From contig NZ_LMCT01000067.1 of assembly GCF_001424875.1 (NCBI RefSeq), positions 368,880-432,879 of the forward strand: DNA of 64,000 nucleotides, read 5' to 3'. A program made the translations under genes and the position numbers. The DNA comes from Kitasatospora sp. Root107. Its GTDB lineage: Bacteria > Actinomycetota > Actinomycetes > Streptomycetales > Streptomycetaceae. Positions 7,775 through 17,118 of the stretch are shown piece by piece (within the stretch, counting starts at the first letter, position 1; the number at the start of each line of letters is the position of its first letter). The notes under the pieces were generated by a model. The model was given only the letters and a program-made list of their open reading frames with translations, did no database searches and was not told the origin of the DNA.

Positions 7775-8406
7775 GCAGCGGGCTGACCGGGTTGAACGGG
7801 CTGGCACGGGACCGGGTGATCGCGGTGGTCCGCGCGCCGGTGATCCCCGACGCGGCGGAGCTGTGCGCCGCGCTGGTGGCCGGGGGCATCCGGTGGATCG
7901 AGTTCACCTGGACCACCCCCGGCGTGGAGCAACACCTGCGCCGGGCAGCCGAGGTGGCGGAGCAGCTCGGCTGCCGGGTCGGCGTCGGCACCGTGCTGAC
8001 CGCCGAGCAGGCGCGGCGCGGCGTCGCGGCGGGCGCGCAGTACCTGGTCACCCCGGGCGTACGCGCCGGCCTGGCGGAGGTGGCGGGCGGGGTGCCGGTG
8101 GTGATGGGCGCCCTGACACCCAGTGAGGTGGCCACCGCCGTGGACCTCGGGGCGGCGGCCGTGAAGATCTTCCCGGCCCAGGCCTTCGGCGCCCCGTACT
8201 TCCGCGACCTGCGCGGCCCCTACCCCGACGTCTCGCTGGTCGCCTCGGGCGGCGTCAACGCGGGCAACGCCGCCGAGTTCCTGGCGGCGGGCGCGCTGGC
8301 GGTCTGCGCGGGCAGCGAGGTGGTTGCCCCGACGGTGGTCGCGGCCGGCGGCTGGAGCGGGGTCGAGCTGCGGGCCAGGGAGTTCGTCGCGGCTATCGCA
8401 GGGTGA
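7771..8406 (+). CDS. eda: 2-dehydro-3-deoxy-phosphogluconate aldolase (KDPG aldolase)
   Basis: A class I Schiff-base aldolase of 211 residues that splits KDPG into pyruvate and glyceraldehyde-3-phosphate. The TTG start lies inside the previous stop (TTGA) behind GGAGGA. Hallmarks are GVGTVLTAEQARRGVAAGAQ, LVTPG, the Schiff-base lysine in AAVKIFPAQAFG and the phosphate-binding SGGVNAGNAAEF. The glutamate of the family motif is in IEFTW, but the arginine that usually follows (TxRT) is threonine here. As the last gene of the operon it would complete the proposed path from N-acetyl-D-glucosaminate into glycolysis together with the divergent kinase. Confidence 0.9.
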   Translation: MSSGLTGLNGLARDRVIAVVRAPVIPDAAELCAALVAGGIRWIEFTWTTPGVEQHLRRAAEVAEQLGCRVGVGTVLTAEQARRGVAAGAQYLVTPGVRAGLAEVAGGVPVVMGALTPSEVATAVDLGAAAVKIFPAQAFGAPYFRDLRGPYPDVSLVASGGVNAGNAAEFLAAGALAVCAGSEVVAPTVVAAGGWSGVELRAREFVAAIAG

Positions 8407-8409
8407 CCG

Positions 8410-8703
8410 CTATTGCAGGGTGACGGTGACCCCGCCCTCGCGGAGCACCTCGAGCACCGCGTCGAAGTACCGCTGCTCGGTCCCGGGCAGCCGCCGGGTG
8501 AGCGCCGCCCGAGCCTGCCCGGCGTCGTGCCAGACCAGGCCGAACGGTGCCTCGGGGCCGTAGCCGCCGCGCAGGCAGTCGGCCAACGCGTCCAGGTTGC
8601 GGCCGTAGTAGCCGTCCGGGGCGTCCAGCGCGTCGGCCAGCGCCGTGTAGAAGGACGGCTCGTCGGCGATCGCGGCACCACGCAGGTGGTAGGTGGTCGG
8701 CAT
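8410..8703 (-). CDS. Barstar family protein
   Basis: A 97-residue protein with the barstar (barnase inhibitor) fold signature PSFYTALADALDAPDGYYGR followed by NLDALADCL. Barstars bind and block secreted RNases of the barnase/RNase Sa type inside the cell. No RNase gene is adjacent, so this is an orphan; Streptomyces genomes often hold several such orphans. It is tail-to-tail with the aldolase gene, with only a few bases between the stops. Confidence 0.9.
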   Translation of the reverse strand: MPTTYHLRGAAIADEPSFYTALADALDAPDGYYGRNLDALADCLRGGYGPEAPFGLVWHDAGQARAALTRRLPGTEQRYFDAVLEVLREGGVTVTLQ

Positions 8704-8802
8704 CGGGTACCTTCGCTCGGATGGCGCGCCCGGGTCGAGGGCGTGCCGGGTCTGGGGTGGGATGGGGAAGCCGGTGTTTCTCCCGAGAGCTGAGGCCCCA
8801 TC

Positions 8803-9357
8803 ATGACCTGTCTGAACCGTAAGGACCTAGGCCTGCTCGCGCTGCGCGGAGCAGTCGGCGGCGTACTGGTGGCGCACGGCGCGCAGAAGCTGTTCGGCTG
8901 GTTCGGCGGCGGCGGCCTGGAGGGCACCGCCAAGGCGATGGAACACATGGGCTTCGAGCCGGGCCGGCAGAGCGCGATCGCCTCCGGCCTGGGCGAGACC
9001 GGCGGCGGCGCCCTGCTACTGGTCGGCCTGGCCACCCCGGCGGCCGGCGCGATCGTCGCGGGCACCATGGCCGGCGCGATCGCGGTGCACGCCCCCGGCG
9101 GCTTCTTCGCCACCGCCGGCGGTTACGAGTACCCCGCCGTCCTCGGCACCTGCGGCCTGGCCCTCGGCGTGGCCGGCGCCGGCCGCTACTCCCTCGACCA
9201 CCTGGTCGGCCACCGCTTCGACGGCGCCGGCCTCGGCCTGCTCGCGTTCGTCGCCAGCGCCCTGGGCGCAGCCGCCGTGGTGACCCGCCGTCAGGACGTG
9301 GTCCGCCGCCGCGAGGCCAGGGCCGCCGACGACGAGGCAGGCATCGGCCTCTCCTAG
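8803..9357 (+). CDS. DoxX family membrane protein
   Basis: A 184-residue membrane protein with four predicted helices. The DoxX signature is visible: LRGAVGGVLVAHGAQKLFGW in helix 1, then an amphipathic loop (GLEGTAKAMEHMGFEPG) and glycine/alanine-rich helices with GGGALLLVGLATPAAGAIV. The C-terminal tail is charged and cytosolic (RRQDVVRRREARAADDEAG). The role of stand-alone DoxX proteins is unsettled; links to redox balance have been proposed. Its end overlaps the converging acetyltransferase gene by 4 bp. Confidence 0.88.
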   Translation: MTCLNRKDLGLLALRGAVGGVLVAHGAQKLFGWFGGGGLEGTAKAMEHMGFEPGRQSAIASGLGETGGGALLLVGLATPAAGAIVAGTMAGAIAVHAPGGFFATAGGYEYPAVLGTCGLALGVAGAGRYSLDHLVGHRFDGAGLGLLAFVASALGAAAVVTRRQDVVRRREARAADDEAGIGLS

Positions 9358-9797
9358 CCGGGGCTGCGCATCAGGTAGACGTCGGTCGGGTCCTCGGACT
9401 CCAGGGTGAAGCCGTACCGCTCGTACAGCCGGCGGGCCGGGCTGCCCTGCAGGACGTTCAGCCGGACGACGACCCGCGCGGAGTCGGCCTCCGCCAGCAG
9501 GCTGCGCAGTACGGCCGAGCCGAGCCCCTGCCCCTGCCGGGCAGGGTCGAGGTAGAAGTGCTCCAGCAGCCTCCCGTCCTCGGCGGGCCGGACGGTGACG
9601 CAGCCCGCGAAGGCCCCGCCGTCCACGGTGATCACCCGGGTGTGCTCCACCGAGAACGACTCCCGCAGCCGCCGCCGGACCCGGACCTCGTCGTAGCGTC
9701 CCAGTCGCTCCAGGTCGGCCCGGAGCACCACGGCCCGCAGCTCGGCGATCGGCTCGACGTCGGCGGGCGTGGCGGGGCGCAGCGTCCAGGTGCTCAT
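9354..9797 (-). CDS. GNAT family N-acetyltransferase
   Basis: A 147-residue single-domain GNAT protein. The acetyl-CoA-binding motif A is LDPARQGQGLGSAVLRSLL (Q-x2-G-x-G/A type), and the C-terminal RLNVLQGSPARRLYERYGFT is the usual beta5-alpha4 element. The N-terminus (LRPATPADVEPIAELRAVVL) is standard. The acceptor substrate cannot be predicted. It converges on the doxX gene with a 4-bp overlap. Confidence 0.9.
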   Translation of the reverse strand: MSTWTLRPATPADVEPIAELRAVVLRADLERLGRYDEVRVRRRLRESFSVEHTRVITVDGGAFAGCVTVRPAEDGRLLEHFYLDPARQGQGLGSAVLRSLLAEADSARVVVRLNVLQGSPARRLYERYGFTLESEDPTDVYLMRSPG

Positions 9798-9894
9798 CCG
9801 GAGGATTTTAGGGTCCAGCCGTCACATTCCCCTGCCGGGGCCCGTCGGTGAGGTAACGACGCATCACCGACCGACAGATGGAGGGGGCTACACA

Positions 9895-10308
9895 GTGCTG
9901 ACGAACATCATGTACGTGACGCTCTACGTCACCGATCAAGAGCGCGCGCTGAGGTTCTACACAGAACAGCTCGGCCTGCAGAAGCGCATCGACCATCCGG
10001 GCCCGGACGGACGCTTCCTCACCGTAGGCGTTCAGGACAGCCCGCTCGAGATCATACTCTGGCCGCACGCCGCGGCCTCGGGGCAGCCGGCCGAGCACCA
10101 GCCGGGCGGCACACCCGGTCCGGTCTTCCTCGAATCGGACGACCTGTGGGCGGACTTCAAGGTGTTCCGCGACCGTGGTGTGACCTTCGACCAGCCTGAG
10201 CCGGAGGACTACGGGTTCGGTATCCGCATCGAGGCGGTGGATCCGGACGGCAACCGGATCTCGCTGCGCCAACGCGCAGCACGCCGCCGTCACACGGACA
10301 CTCAGTAA
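9895..10308 (+). CDS. VOC (glyoxalase/bleomycin-resistance) superfamily protein
   Basis: A 137-residue vicinal-oxygen-chelate protein made of two beta-alpha-beta3 units. The first begins MYVTLYVTDQERALRFYTEQ and the second holds FLESDDLWADFKVFRDRGVT and FGIRIEAVDPDGNRISLRQ. I chose the GTG with GGAGGGGG upstream; earlier in-frame codons lack similarity. Members range from glyoxalases to drug-binding proteins, and the metal-ligand pattern alone does not identify the substrate. The stop overlaps the converging NlpC/P60 gene by 7 bp. Confidence 0.88.
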   Translation: MLTNIMYVTLYVTDQERALRFYTEQLGLQKRIDHPGPDGRFLTVGVQDSPLEIILWPHAAASGQPAEHQPGGTPGPVFLESDDLWADFKVFRDRGVTFDQPEPEDYGFGIRIEAVDPDGNRISLRQRAARRRHTDTQ

Positions 10309-11303
10309 CGCATCGCTCCGGAGTAGGGCATCACGTCGTACGGGACGATCTCGACCGTCTTGCCGGTGCGCGGGGCGTGCAGCAGCTGGCCGTTGCCGAG
10401 GTAGATCCCGACGTGGTGCAGGTCGGGGTAGTAGAACACCAGGTCGCCGGGCTGGAGTTGGTCCCGGGCGATCGGCTTCCCTGCCGCGTACTGGGCCTGT
10501 GAGGTGCGCGGCAGGGAGATGCCGCCGGCCGCGAAGGCCCGCAGGGTGAGGCCGGAGCAGTCGAAGGAGTTGGGGCCGGTCGCGCCGTAGACGTAAGGCT
10601 TGCCGAGCTGGGCGTGGGCGAAGGTCAGGATGTCCTTGACCCGGCCGGTGGCGGGACCGGAGTACGGCATCCGGGCGGTGACGCTGCGGGAGGCGGCGGC
10701 GCCCCCCGCGTTCCCGGCCACCACCTTGGCGCGGTCCTCGGCCTTGAGGCCGTTCAGGATGGACTGCACCTTGGCGAGCTTGGCCTGCACCTCCTGCTTC
10801 TTCCCGGCCGCGGCCTGCCGGGCCTGGTCGAGACCGGCCAGCTGGGCGGCGGTCTCGTCCCGCAGCTGGTCGAACCGTTTCTGCTGGGCCGTCAACAGCC
10901 GCAGGGTGTCCGCCTGGGTGGCGGCGGCCGCGTCCTGCAGGCTCGCGCCGTCCAGGTACTCGGTGGCGTCGGCGGTCAGCATCAGCCGCAGCGTGGGGTC
11001 GACCCCGGCCGAGCGGTACTGCTCGGCGGCCACCGCGCCGAGCGTCTCGCGCAGCCGGTTGAGCTGGTCCTGCTGGGTGGCCACCTGCTGCTGGAGGGTG
11101 CCGGCCCTGGCCTGCAGCTGCTCCTGCTTCTCGTTCAGCCCGTTGTACAGCTCGGTGTCGGCCTCGGCCTCCTCGTAGAGGTCGTCCACCTGCCGCTGGA
11201 CCTGCTCCAGCGAGGGCTTCGGCTCCGCCAGAGCGGGGGTCGAGGTGAGCAGCAGCGCGGCCCCCGCGGTGAGGGTCAGGGCGGTCAGACGGCGGGCGGC
11301 CAA
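10302..11303 (-). CDS. Secreted NlpC/P60 peptidoglycan hydrolase with coiled-coil N-domain
   Basis: A 333-residue secreted endopeptidase of the RipA type, expected to cut the D-Glu/meso-DAP-type bond of wall stem peptides. Residues 1-26 are a signal peptide ending ALA. About 30-190 form a long coiled coil (QVQRQVDDLYEEAEADTELY), typical of an autoinhibitory or docking domain. The C-terminal C40 domain has the catalytic Cys in SFDCSGL, His in DLHHVGIYLG and a third polar residue near LLHAPRTG. The TTG start has GGGAG upstream. A 21-bp imperfect palindrome lies in the promoter region at 11326-11346. Confidence 0.93.
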   Translation of the reverse strand: MAARRLTALTLTAGAALLLTSTPALAEPKPSLEQVQRQVDDLYEEAEADTELYNGLNEKQEQLQARAGTLQQQVATQQDQLNRLRETLGAVAAEQYRSAGVDPTLRLMLTADATEYLDGASLQDAAAATQADTLRLLTAQQKRFDQLRDETAAQLAGLDQARQAAAGKKQEVQAKLAKVQSILNGLKAEDRAKVVAGNAGGAAASRSVTARMPYSGPATGRVKDILTFAHAQLGKPYVYGATGPNSFDCSGLTLRAFAAGGISLPRTSQAQYAAGKPIARDQLQPGDLVFYYPDLHHVGIYLGNGQLLHAPRTGKTVEIVPYDVMPYSGAMRY

Positions 11304-11325
11304 GGGGTGCTCCCGAGCTGGACGA

Positions 11326-11346
11326 CTAATCTCCTAAGGAAGTTAG
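11326..11346. promoter_or_regulatory. 21-bp imperfect palindrome upstream of the NlpC/P60 gene
   Basis: CTAAT at the left and AGTTAG at the right flank the central TCCTAAGGA palindrome. Eight of ten base pairs match across the dyad. It sits 23-43 bp before the start codon of the wall hydrolase, where a repressor or activator could act. No regulator for it is evident nearby. Confidence 0.4.
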
Positions 11347-11389
11347 TATGAGTGCCGCCGCCAGGGCAAGTGCCGGACCTGACAGAGGC

Positions 11390-11890
11390 TCAGGCCGGAC
11401 GGTGTCCGGTGGTGTGGTGCCAGCGGTTGTGGGCGGCGGTCAGTTCGGCGCGGGCCTCGCGCAGGGCCCGGTCCTCGTGCTGCTGCTCCAGCAACCGGTC
11501 CCGGTCCGCCCGGGCGGTCTGCTGGGGGATGGTGTCGGACCGGGCCAGCTCCAGGGCGCGGCGGGCCTTGACGGTCCGTTCGCCGAGCGACTCCGGCACG
11601 GTCCCGGCGCCGGGCTCGGCCAGCTCGGCCACCCGGTCCTGCAGTTCGGTGATCCGGCGGCGGTACTCGGCCTCGGTGGCGCGGATCTCCTGCTCGGCGG
11701 CCGAACGTTCCTGCGCCCGTCGCCGCTCCTCCTCACGCACCCGGCGGCGGCCGGCCGCCAGCTCCGCCCGCTCGGCGGTGTACGCCCGGGCGAAGGCGTA
11801 GGCCCAGCCGCCCGGGTAGTTCTGCAGCCGGTTGCCGACCCAGACGGCGATCGCCGCCAGGACCAGTAGTGCCGACATGACGAACGCCAT
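11390..11890 (-). CDS. Single-pass membrane protein with coiled-coil tail, unknown function
   Basis: A 166-residue protein I do not recognise as a named family. Residues 4-20 (VMSALLVLAAIAVWVGN) form one membrane helix. Everything after about residue 40 is a charged, heptad-like helix rich in Arg, Glu and Ala (AERAELAAGRRRVREEERRR), predicted to be a cytosolic coiled coil. It lies just upstream of, and in the same direction as, the NlpC/P60 hydrolase with about 90 bp between them, so a shared role at the cell envelope is possible but unproven. Confidence 0.7.
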   Translation of the reverse strand: MAFVMSALLVLAAIAVWVGNRLQNYPGGWAYAFARAYTAERAELAAGRRRVREEERRRAQERSAAEQEIRATEAEYRRRITELQDRVAELAEPGAGTVPESLGERTVKARRALELARSDTIPQQTARADRDRLLEQQHEDRALREARAELTAAHNRWHHTTGHRPA

Positions 11891-11972
11891 GTCCCCTCCC
11901 CCGAGGTCGAAGTCGAAGTCGATCGACGTACGGAGACCTGCCCGGGGGCGGGGCGGGTGACACCTGTTCAGG

Positions 11973-12848
11973 TCAGGTCAGGTGCGGCAGGCAGACCAGC
12001 AGCAGCGGCAGCCCGGCCAGCCCGGCGGGGGCGGCCGCGGTGAGGACCAGCAGCGGGCGGGACGCCGGGCGGTGGTCCGCCAGCCGTTCGATCCTGGCCA
12101 GCGCCTGGTGGCCTGCGGTGAGCGCGGCGGCGGGGGCCAGGCCGGTGGCCACCACGCCCATCGCGGTGGCCAGCGCGCGAGGGGTGTGACCGCGCAGCGC
12201 CCGGTCGTCGGCGGCCATCTCCAGCAGGGTACGGACCTCGGGGGAGACCAGCCGCCCGAGCGGCAGTCGGCCGAAGGTGCCGGCCAGCGCCTCGGCGGCG
12301 CAGGCGGCCAGGTGGTGACGGCCGGTCAGGTGGGCCCGCTCGTGCGCCAGCGCGGCGGCCAGCTGCGGCGGGGTGAGCGCGGCCAGCGCGCCCCGGCTGA
12401 CCACGATCCGGGCGTGCCGCCCCGGCAGGCAGTAGATGGTGGGCGTCGGGTGGTCCAGCAGCAGGGCGCCGGGGATCCGGCCGCGGTGCGCGGCCAGGTC
12501 GAGCAGGGTGCGGTGCCGACGGCGTCCCCGGCGGGCGCCGGTCAGGCTGTGCAGCAGCCGGGTCGCCGGGTAGAGCAGCACCAGGGCGGCCACCGCAGGG
12601 GCGGTGCCGGAGACGGCCTCGGGGGAGAGGCCGCACAGGTGCAGCAGGCCCGCGTGGTGGTGCGGGGCCGGGTCGATCAGCTGACGGACCGTGAGCGAAA
12701 CCGAGCTGATGGCGGAGAGCCCGAGCGCGAGCCAGGTGAACACGCCGAGCAGCGGCGCCCGCCTGGTCCAGCGCGCGCCGGCCAGCAGTGGCGGGAGGGC
12801 AACGACGGTCAGTACGGCCCAGAGCCCGAGCAGGGCGGCGGCGCTCAC
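11973..12848 (-). CDS. M56 family (BlaR1-like) membrane metallopeptidase
   Basis: A 291-residue integral membrane zinc protease with the HExxH motif in ALAHERAHLTGRHHL (about residue 165) and the downstream EMAADDRAL holding the third ligand. Four or five hydrophobic helices surround the catalytic domain, as in BlaR1/MecR1, but there is no penicillin-sensor domain. The GTG start overlaps the blaI stop. In known pairs the M56 protease triggers cleavage of its BlaI repressor in response to an envelope signal; here the signal is unknown. Confidence 0.92.
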   Translation of the reverse strand: MSAAALLGLWAVLTVVALPPLLAGARWTRRAPLLGVFTWLALGLSAISSVSLTVRQLIDPAPHHHAGLLHLCGLSPEAVSGTAPAVAALVLLYPATRLLHSLTGARRGRRRHRTLLDLAAHRGRIPGALLLDHPTPTIYCLPGRHARIVVSRGALAALTPPQLAAALAHERAHLTGRHHLAACAAEALAGTFGRLPLGRLVSPEVRTLLEMAADDRALRGHTPRALATAMGVVATGLAPAAALTAGHQALARIERLADHRPASRPLLVLTAAAPAGLAGLPLLLVCLPHLT

Positions 12849-13237
12849 CGCTCGTCCGCCTGGTCCGAGGCGTCGAGTGCGGCCAGCGCCCGGCGCAGGG
12901 CGGCGACCTCGTCGGTGCTGATCTGCTCGACGAAGTGGGCCAGCGCGGCCGGGGTGTCGGAGGTGGAGCCGAGCGCCTCCTGCATCAGCGTGGCGGTGTA
13001 CGAGTCGCGGCTGCGAGCCGGTTCGTAGACCCAGGCGCGGCCCGCTTTGTGACGGTTCAGCAGGCCCTTGGTGTGCAGGATCCCGGCCACCGTCATCACG
13101 GTCGTGTAGGCGACCGGCCGCTTGGTGTTGAGGTCGTCGACCACCTCCCGGACGGTGGCCGGGCGGCCCCAGCTCCAGAGCCGGTCCATGATTTCGGCTT
13201 CGAGTTCGCCGAGGCTGCGTACCACCATGCGGGCCAT
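12845..13237 (-). CDS. BlaI/MecI/CopY family repressor
   Basis: About 130 residues: an N-terminal winged helix (LGELEAEIMDRLWSWGRPAT, VREVVDDLN, YTTVMTVAGILHTKGLL) and a C-terminal dimer helix region (STDEVAALRRALAALD). I start at the ATG giving MARMVVRSLGELE; a GTG nine bases upstream is possible. It is overlap-coupled to the M56 protease, the standard repressor/protease pair. The pair probably autoregulates, since no third gene follows directly. Confidence 0.92.
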   Translation of the reverse strand: MARMVVRSLGELEAEIMDRLWSWGRPATVREVVDDLNTKRPVAYTTVMTVAGILHTKGLLNRHKAGRAWVYEPARSRDSYTATLMQEALGSTSDTPAALAHFVEQISTDEVAALRRALAALDASDQADER

Positions 13238-13327
13238 CGTAGTCACCCGGATGCTGCGCCCTGGTGGCCCCGGGCATGCGGCCCTTGAAGGGTGGGGGCA
13301 AGTCGTCCGGACGAGTGGAGGTCTCTG

Positions 13328-13831
13328 ATGCGTCGGTTGGTCGTGGGTGCGGTGGTGGCGGGCGGACTGGTGCTGACCGGATGCTCCTCGGACGGGGGTT
13401 CGCCCCCCGCAGCGGTCCAGTCGGGGGCCTCTGCGCTGGCCTCGGCGGCGAAGAGCGCGGCGAACAGCTTCGCGTCCTCGGCCTCGTCGGCAGCTGCTTC
13501 GGCAGCCGCTTCGGCGGAGGCGGCGGCCTCCTCGGCGCTGGCGAGCGTGAAGGGCGGCCTCGACGCCAAGGACGACGTCACCCTCGGCGGCGTGGTGACC
13601 GACTCGGACGGCAAGTCCAGCGTCCCGCTCACGGTCACCAACAAGACCTCGCAGCCGTACAAGTACACGATCGAGGTCAGCTTCGAGGACAGCTCGGGCA
13701 AGTTCCTGGACGCCGCCGTGGTCACCGTCCCCGAGGTGGCGGCAGGCGGCACGGCCCAGGCCACGGCGAAGAGCAACCGCAAACTGGAGGGCACGGTCAC
13801 GGCCAAGGTGGGCAGCGCACTGCGGTACTGA
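13328..13831 (+). CDS. Secreted lipoprotein with Ala/Ser helix and FxLYD-like domain
   Basis: A 167-residue lipoprotein. The signal sequence ends in the lipobox LTGC (Cys about residue 18), so it should be anchored on the outer face of the membrane. Residues 35-80 are a low-complexity Ala/Ser/Glu segment (ASSASSAAASAAASAEAAAS) that could form a stalk. About 90-165 form a beta-sandwich-like domain (SVPLTVTNKTSQPYKYTIEV) resembling extracellular FxLYD domains. A GGAGG precedes the ATG. No function can be assigned. Confidence 0.8.
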   Translation: MRRLVVGAVVAGGLVLTGCSSDGGSPPAAVQSGASALASAAKSAANSFASSASSAAASAAASAEAAASSALASVKGGLDAKDDVTLGGVVTDSDGKSSVPLTVTNKTSQPYKYTIEVSFEDSSGKFLDAAVVTVPEVAAGGTAQATAKSNRKLEGTVTAKVGSALRY

Positions 13832-13852
13832 TCGTCACTCACAAGGGTCCTG

Positions 13853-14227
13853 ATGTTCAGGAGCCCGCAGCAGTACTTCCACAGTGGTGCTGTGATTCTG
13901 CTCAGCTACGCACTGCGGCAGAGCTGCCCGGAGCACCTGCGGGTGGTCCGTGAGATGAGTGTGGTGCTCGGGAAGCGGGGTAGGCCCGAGCCGGACGTGT
14001 CGGTGGTGCGGGACCGTGAGCTGAAGCCGCGCAAGTACGCCGAGGCCGGCATCCCGCACTTCTGGCGGGTGGAGCAGGAGGACACCGGGCGTCATCCGGT
14101 CGTGTACGTCTTGGAGTTGGAGCCCGCGACCCGGACATATGTGGTGACCGGGGTGCATCACGGGCGGTTGAAGGTCGGGGGTCCGTTCGAGATCGACATC
14201 GACCTGACGGAGATTGACCGGATGTGA
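13853..14227 (+). pseudogene. Uma2 family endonuclease remnant
   Basis: The 124-residue frame clearly derives from a Uma2 (DUF820, PD-(D/E)XK-like) gene: EMSVVLGKRGRPEPDVSVV corresponds to the first acidic block and KPRKYAEAGIPHFWRVE to the later one. The intervening segment that normally carries the VVEVxSPxS block is missing (an estimated 30-40 residues lost in frame), and the N-terminal domain is also absent because the preceding gene ends 22 bp upstream. With its catalytic centre gone it should be inactive. A hairpin at 14240-14268 follows it. Confidence 0.75.
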
Positions 14228-14239
14228 TCAAAAGTTTAA

Positions 14240-14268
14240 AGCCGGTCCCGCAGCGTGCGGGGCCGGCT
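14240..14268. terminator. Hairpin terminator after the Uma2 remnant
   Basis: Arms AGCCGGTCCCGCA and TGCGGGGCCGGCT pair over 13 bp (one T-G wobble) around a 3-nt loop. It insulates the chitinase promoter from upstream transcription. Confidence 0.75.
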
Positions 14269-14326
14269 CTGTGCTGGTCAGGGGTAAGTCGAACCTTAAC
14301 GGGAGCTCAAGGTCCAATAAGGGCTC

Positions 14327-14358
14327 TTGACGGGGGAGTTGGTCTAGTCCATTTTTAT
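14327..14358 (+). promoter_or_regulatory. Chitinase promoter with DasR-like site
   Basis: TTGACG (14327-14332) is a plausible -35. TGGTCTAGTCCA at 14340-14351 matches 11 of 12 positions of the dre core TGGTCTAGACCA bound by DasR, and it covers the region up to the -10 (CATTTT or TTTTAT). Repression by DasR, relieved by glucosamine-6-phosphate, fits a chitinase gene. Confidence 0.8.
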
Positions 14359-14529
14359 GGCCAGGTGCAGGGAGCCCCCGGCCGGCATCGGTGGTCCAGA
14401 CCTCCGGTGCCGGTCCGGCATCCCCCGCTGCTCGACCTCCACTGACGTGCCTCTCCGGTTGTGCGGCCCCACCCCGTGCGTCCGGTCGAAGTGGCCCGGC
14501 AGTTCCCCCACGACCTGGAGGGTCACGAC

Positions 14530-16335
<1,806 letters not shown>

Positions 16336-16369
16336 ACCACCTGTGAGCTGCTCAGCTGAGCTCTGAACC

Positions 16370-16406
16370 ACTTCGCCCCGCCGGGCTGTGACCGGCGGGG
16401 CGAAGT
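16370..16406. terminator. Strong terminator after the chitinase gene
   Basis: Perfect 15-bp arms, ACTTCGCCCCGCCGG (16370-16384) and its complement (16392-16406), with a 7-nt loop. It lies between the chitinase and the converging MarR gene and can serve both. Confidence 0.9.
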
Positions 16407-16435
16407 CATGTCCGGAGACAAGGGCTGTCGTGCCG

Positions 16436-16996
16436 TCAGTTCAGGTCGTCGGTGCGGCCGGGGGCATCCGGCTGGGCCTGCTCGATCCGCCGCAGCATCC
16501 GGCCGAGCATCTCGGAGAGGCCCGGGCGCTCGGCGGCGGTGATGTCCTGGAGCAGCTCCTCCTCGAAGACTGCGGCCATCCGCATCGACTCCAGCCACTT
16601 GGACCGGCCGTTCGCGGTCAGCTCGACGATCACCCGGACCCGGTTGGCCTCGTCCCGCTCCCGGGTGACCAGGTCCTCGGCCACCATCCGGTCGATCCGG
16701 TGGGTCATCGCCGCCGGGGTCAGGCCGAGCCGCTTGGCCAGCTCGCCGGGGCCGAGCTGGTAGGGGCTGCCCGCGACCACCAGGGCCTTGAGCACCTCCC
16801 ATTCGGCGGATGTGATTCCCAGCACGGTGAGCTGCCGCCCGTAGGCGACGCTCATCCGCCGGGCGACCCGGGAGAGTGTCCCCACGATGGTCTCCACTTG
16901 GGGGTCGACCATCGGGAATTCCCGCTGGTAGACGGCCACCTGCTCGGCGATGGCCAGCTCGCCCGGGTTCGGCGACGCGGGTCTGGGAGTGCTCAT
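16436..16996 (-). CDS. MarR family transcriptional regulator
   Basis: A 186-residue MarR-type dimer. The winged helix covers about residues 60-140: LGITSAEWEVLKALVVAGSP, ELAKRLGLTPAAMTHRIDRM and the wing RERDEANRVRVIVELT. Flanking helices supply the dimer interface. An alternative ATG lies three codons upstream. It is divergent from an MFS pump across a promoter with an inverted repeat (17066-17093), the classical layout in which a MarR protein represses a drug or metabolite exporter until a ligand binds. Confidence 0.93.
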   Translation of the reverse strand: MSTPRPASPNPGELAIAEQVAVYQREFPMVDPQVETIVGTLSRVARRMSVAYGRQLTVLGITSAEWEVLKALVVAGSPYQLGPGELAKRLGLTPAAMTHRIDRMVAEDLVTRERDEANRVRVIVELTANGRSKWLESMRMAAVFEEELLQDITAAERPGLSEMLGRMLRRIEQAQPDAPGRTDDLN

Positions 16997-17036
16997 GCTG
17001 CCCATTCTCCCACGCCCCGATGCAGACGTTAAGGCT

Positions 17037-17093
17037 TTGACAGCGAAGGCTTCCGATCCTTAGAGTTTAGCTCTGAAATCTTCTGAGCTTAAA
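17037..17093 (+). promoter_or_regulatory. MFS promoter and likely MarR operator
   Basis: TTGACA (17037-17042) and TTAGAG (17060-17065) are 17 bp apart. Immediately downstream, TTTAGCTC (17066-17073) and GAGCTTAAA (17085-17093) form an imperfect inverted repeat over the transcription start, suited to repression by the divergent MarR protein. Confidence 0.6.
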
Positions 17094-17118
17094 AGTATCC
17101 AGTGAAAGGGTGTGCACG

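Noticed and set aside
8410..8703. Toxin-antitoxin pair built on the barstar gene
   Set aside because: No barnase-like or other RNase gene lies next to it in either direction.
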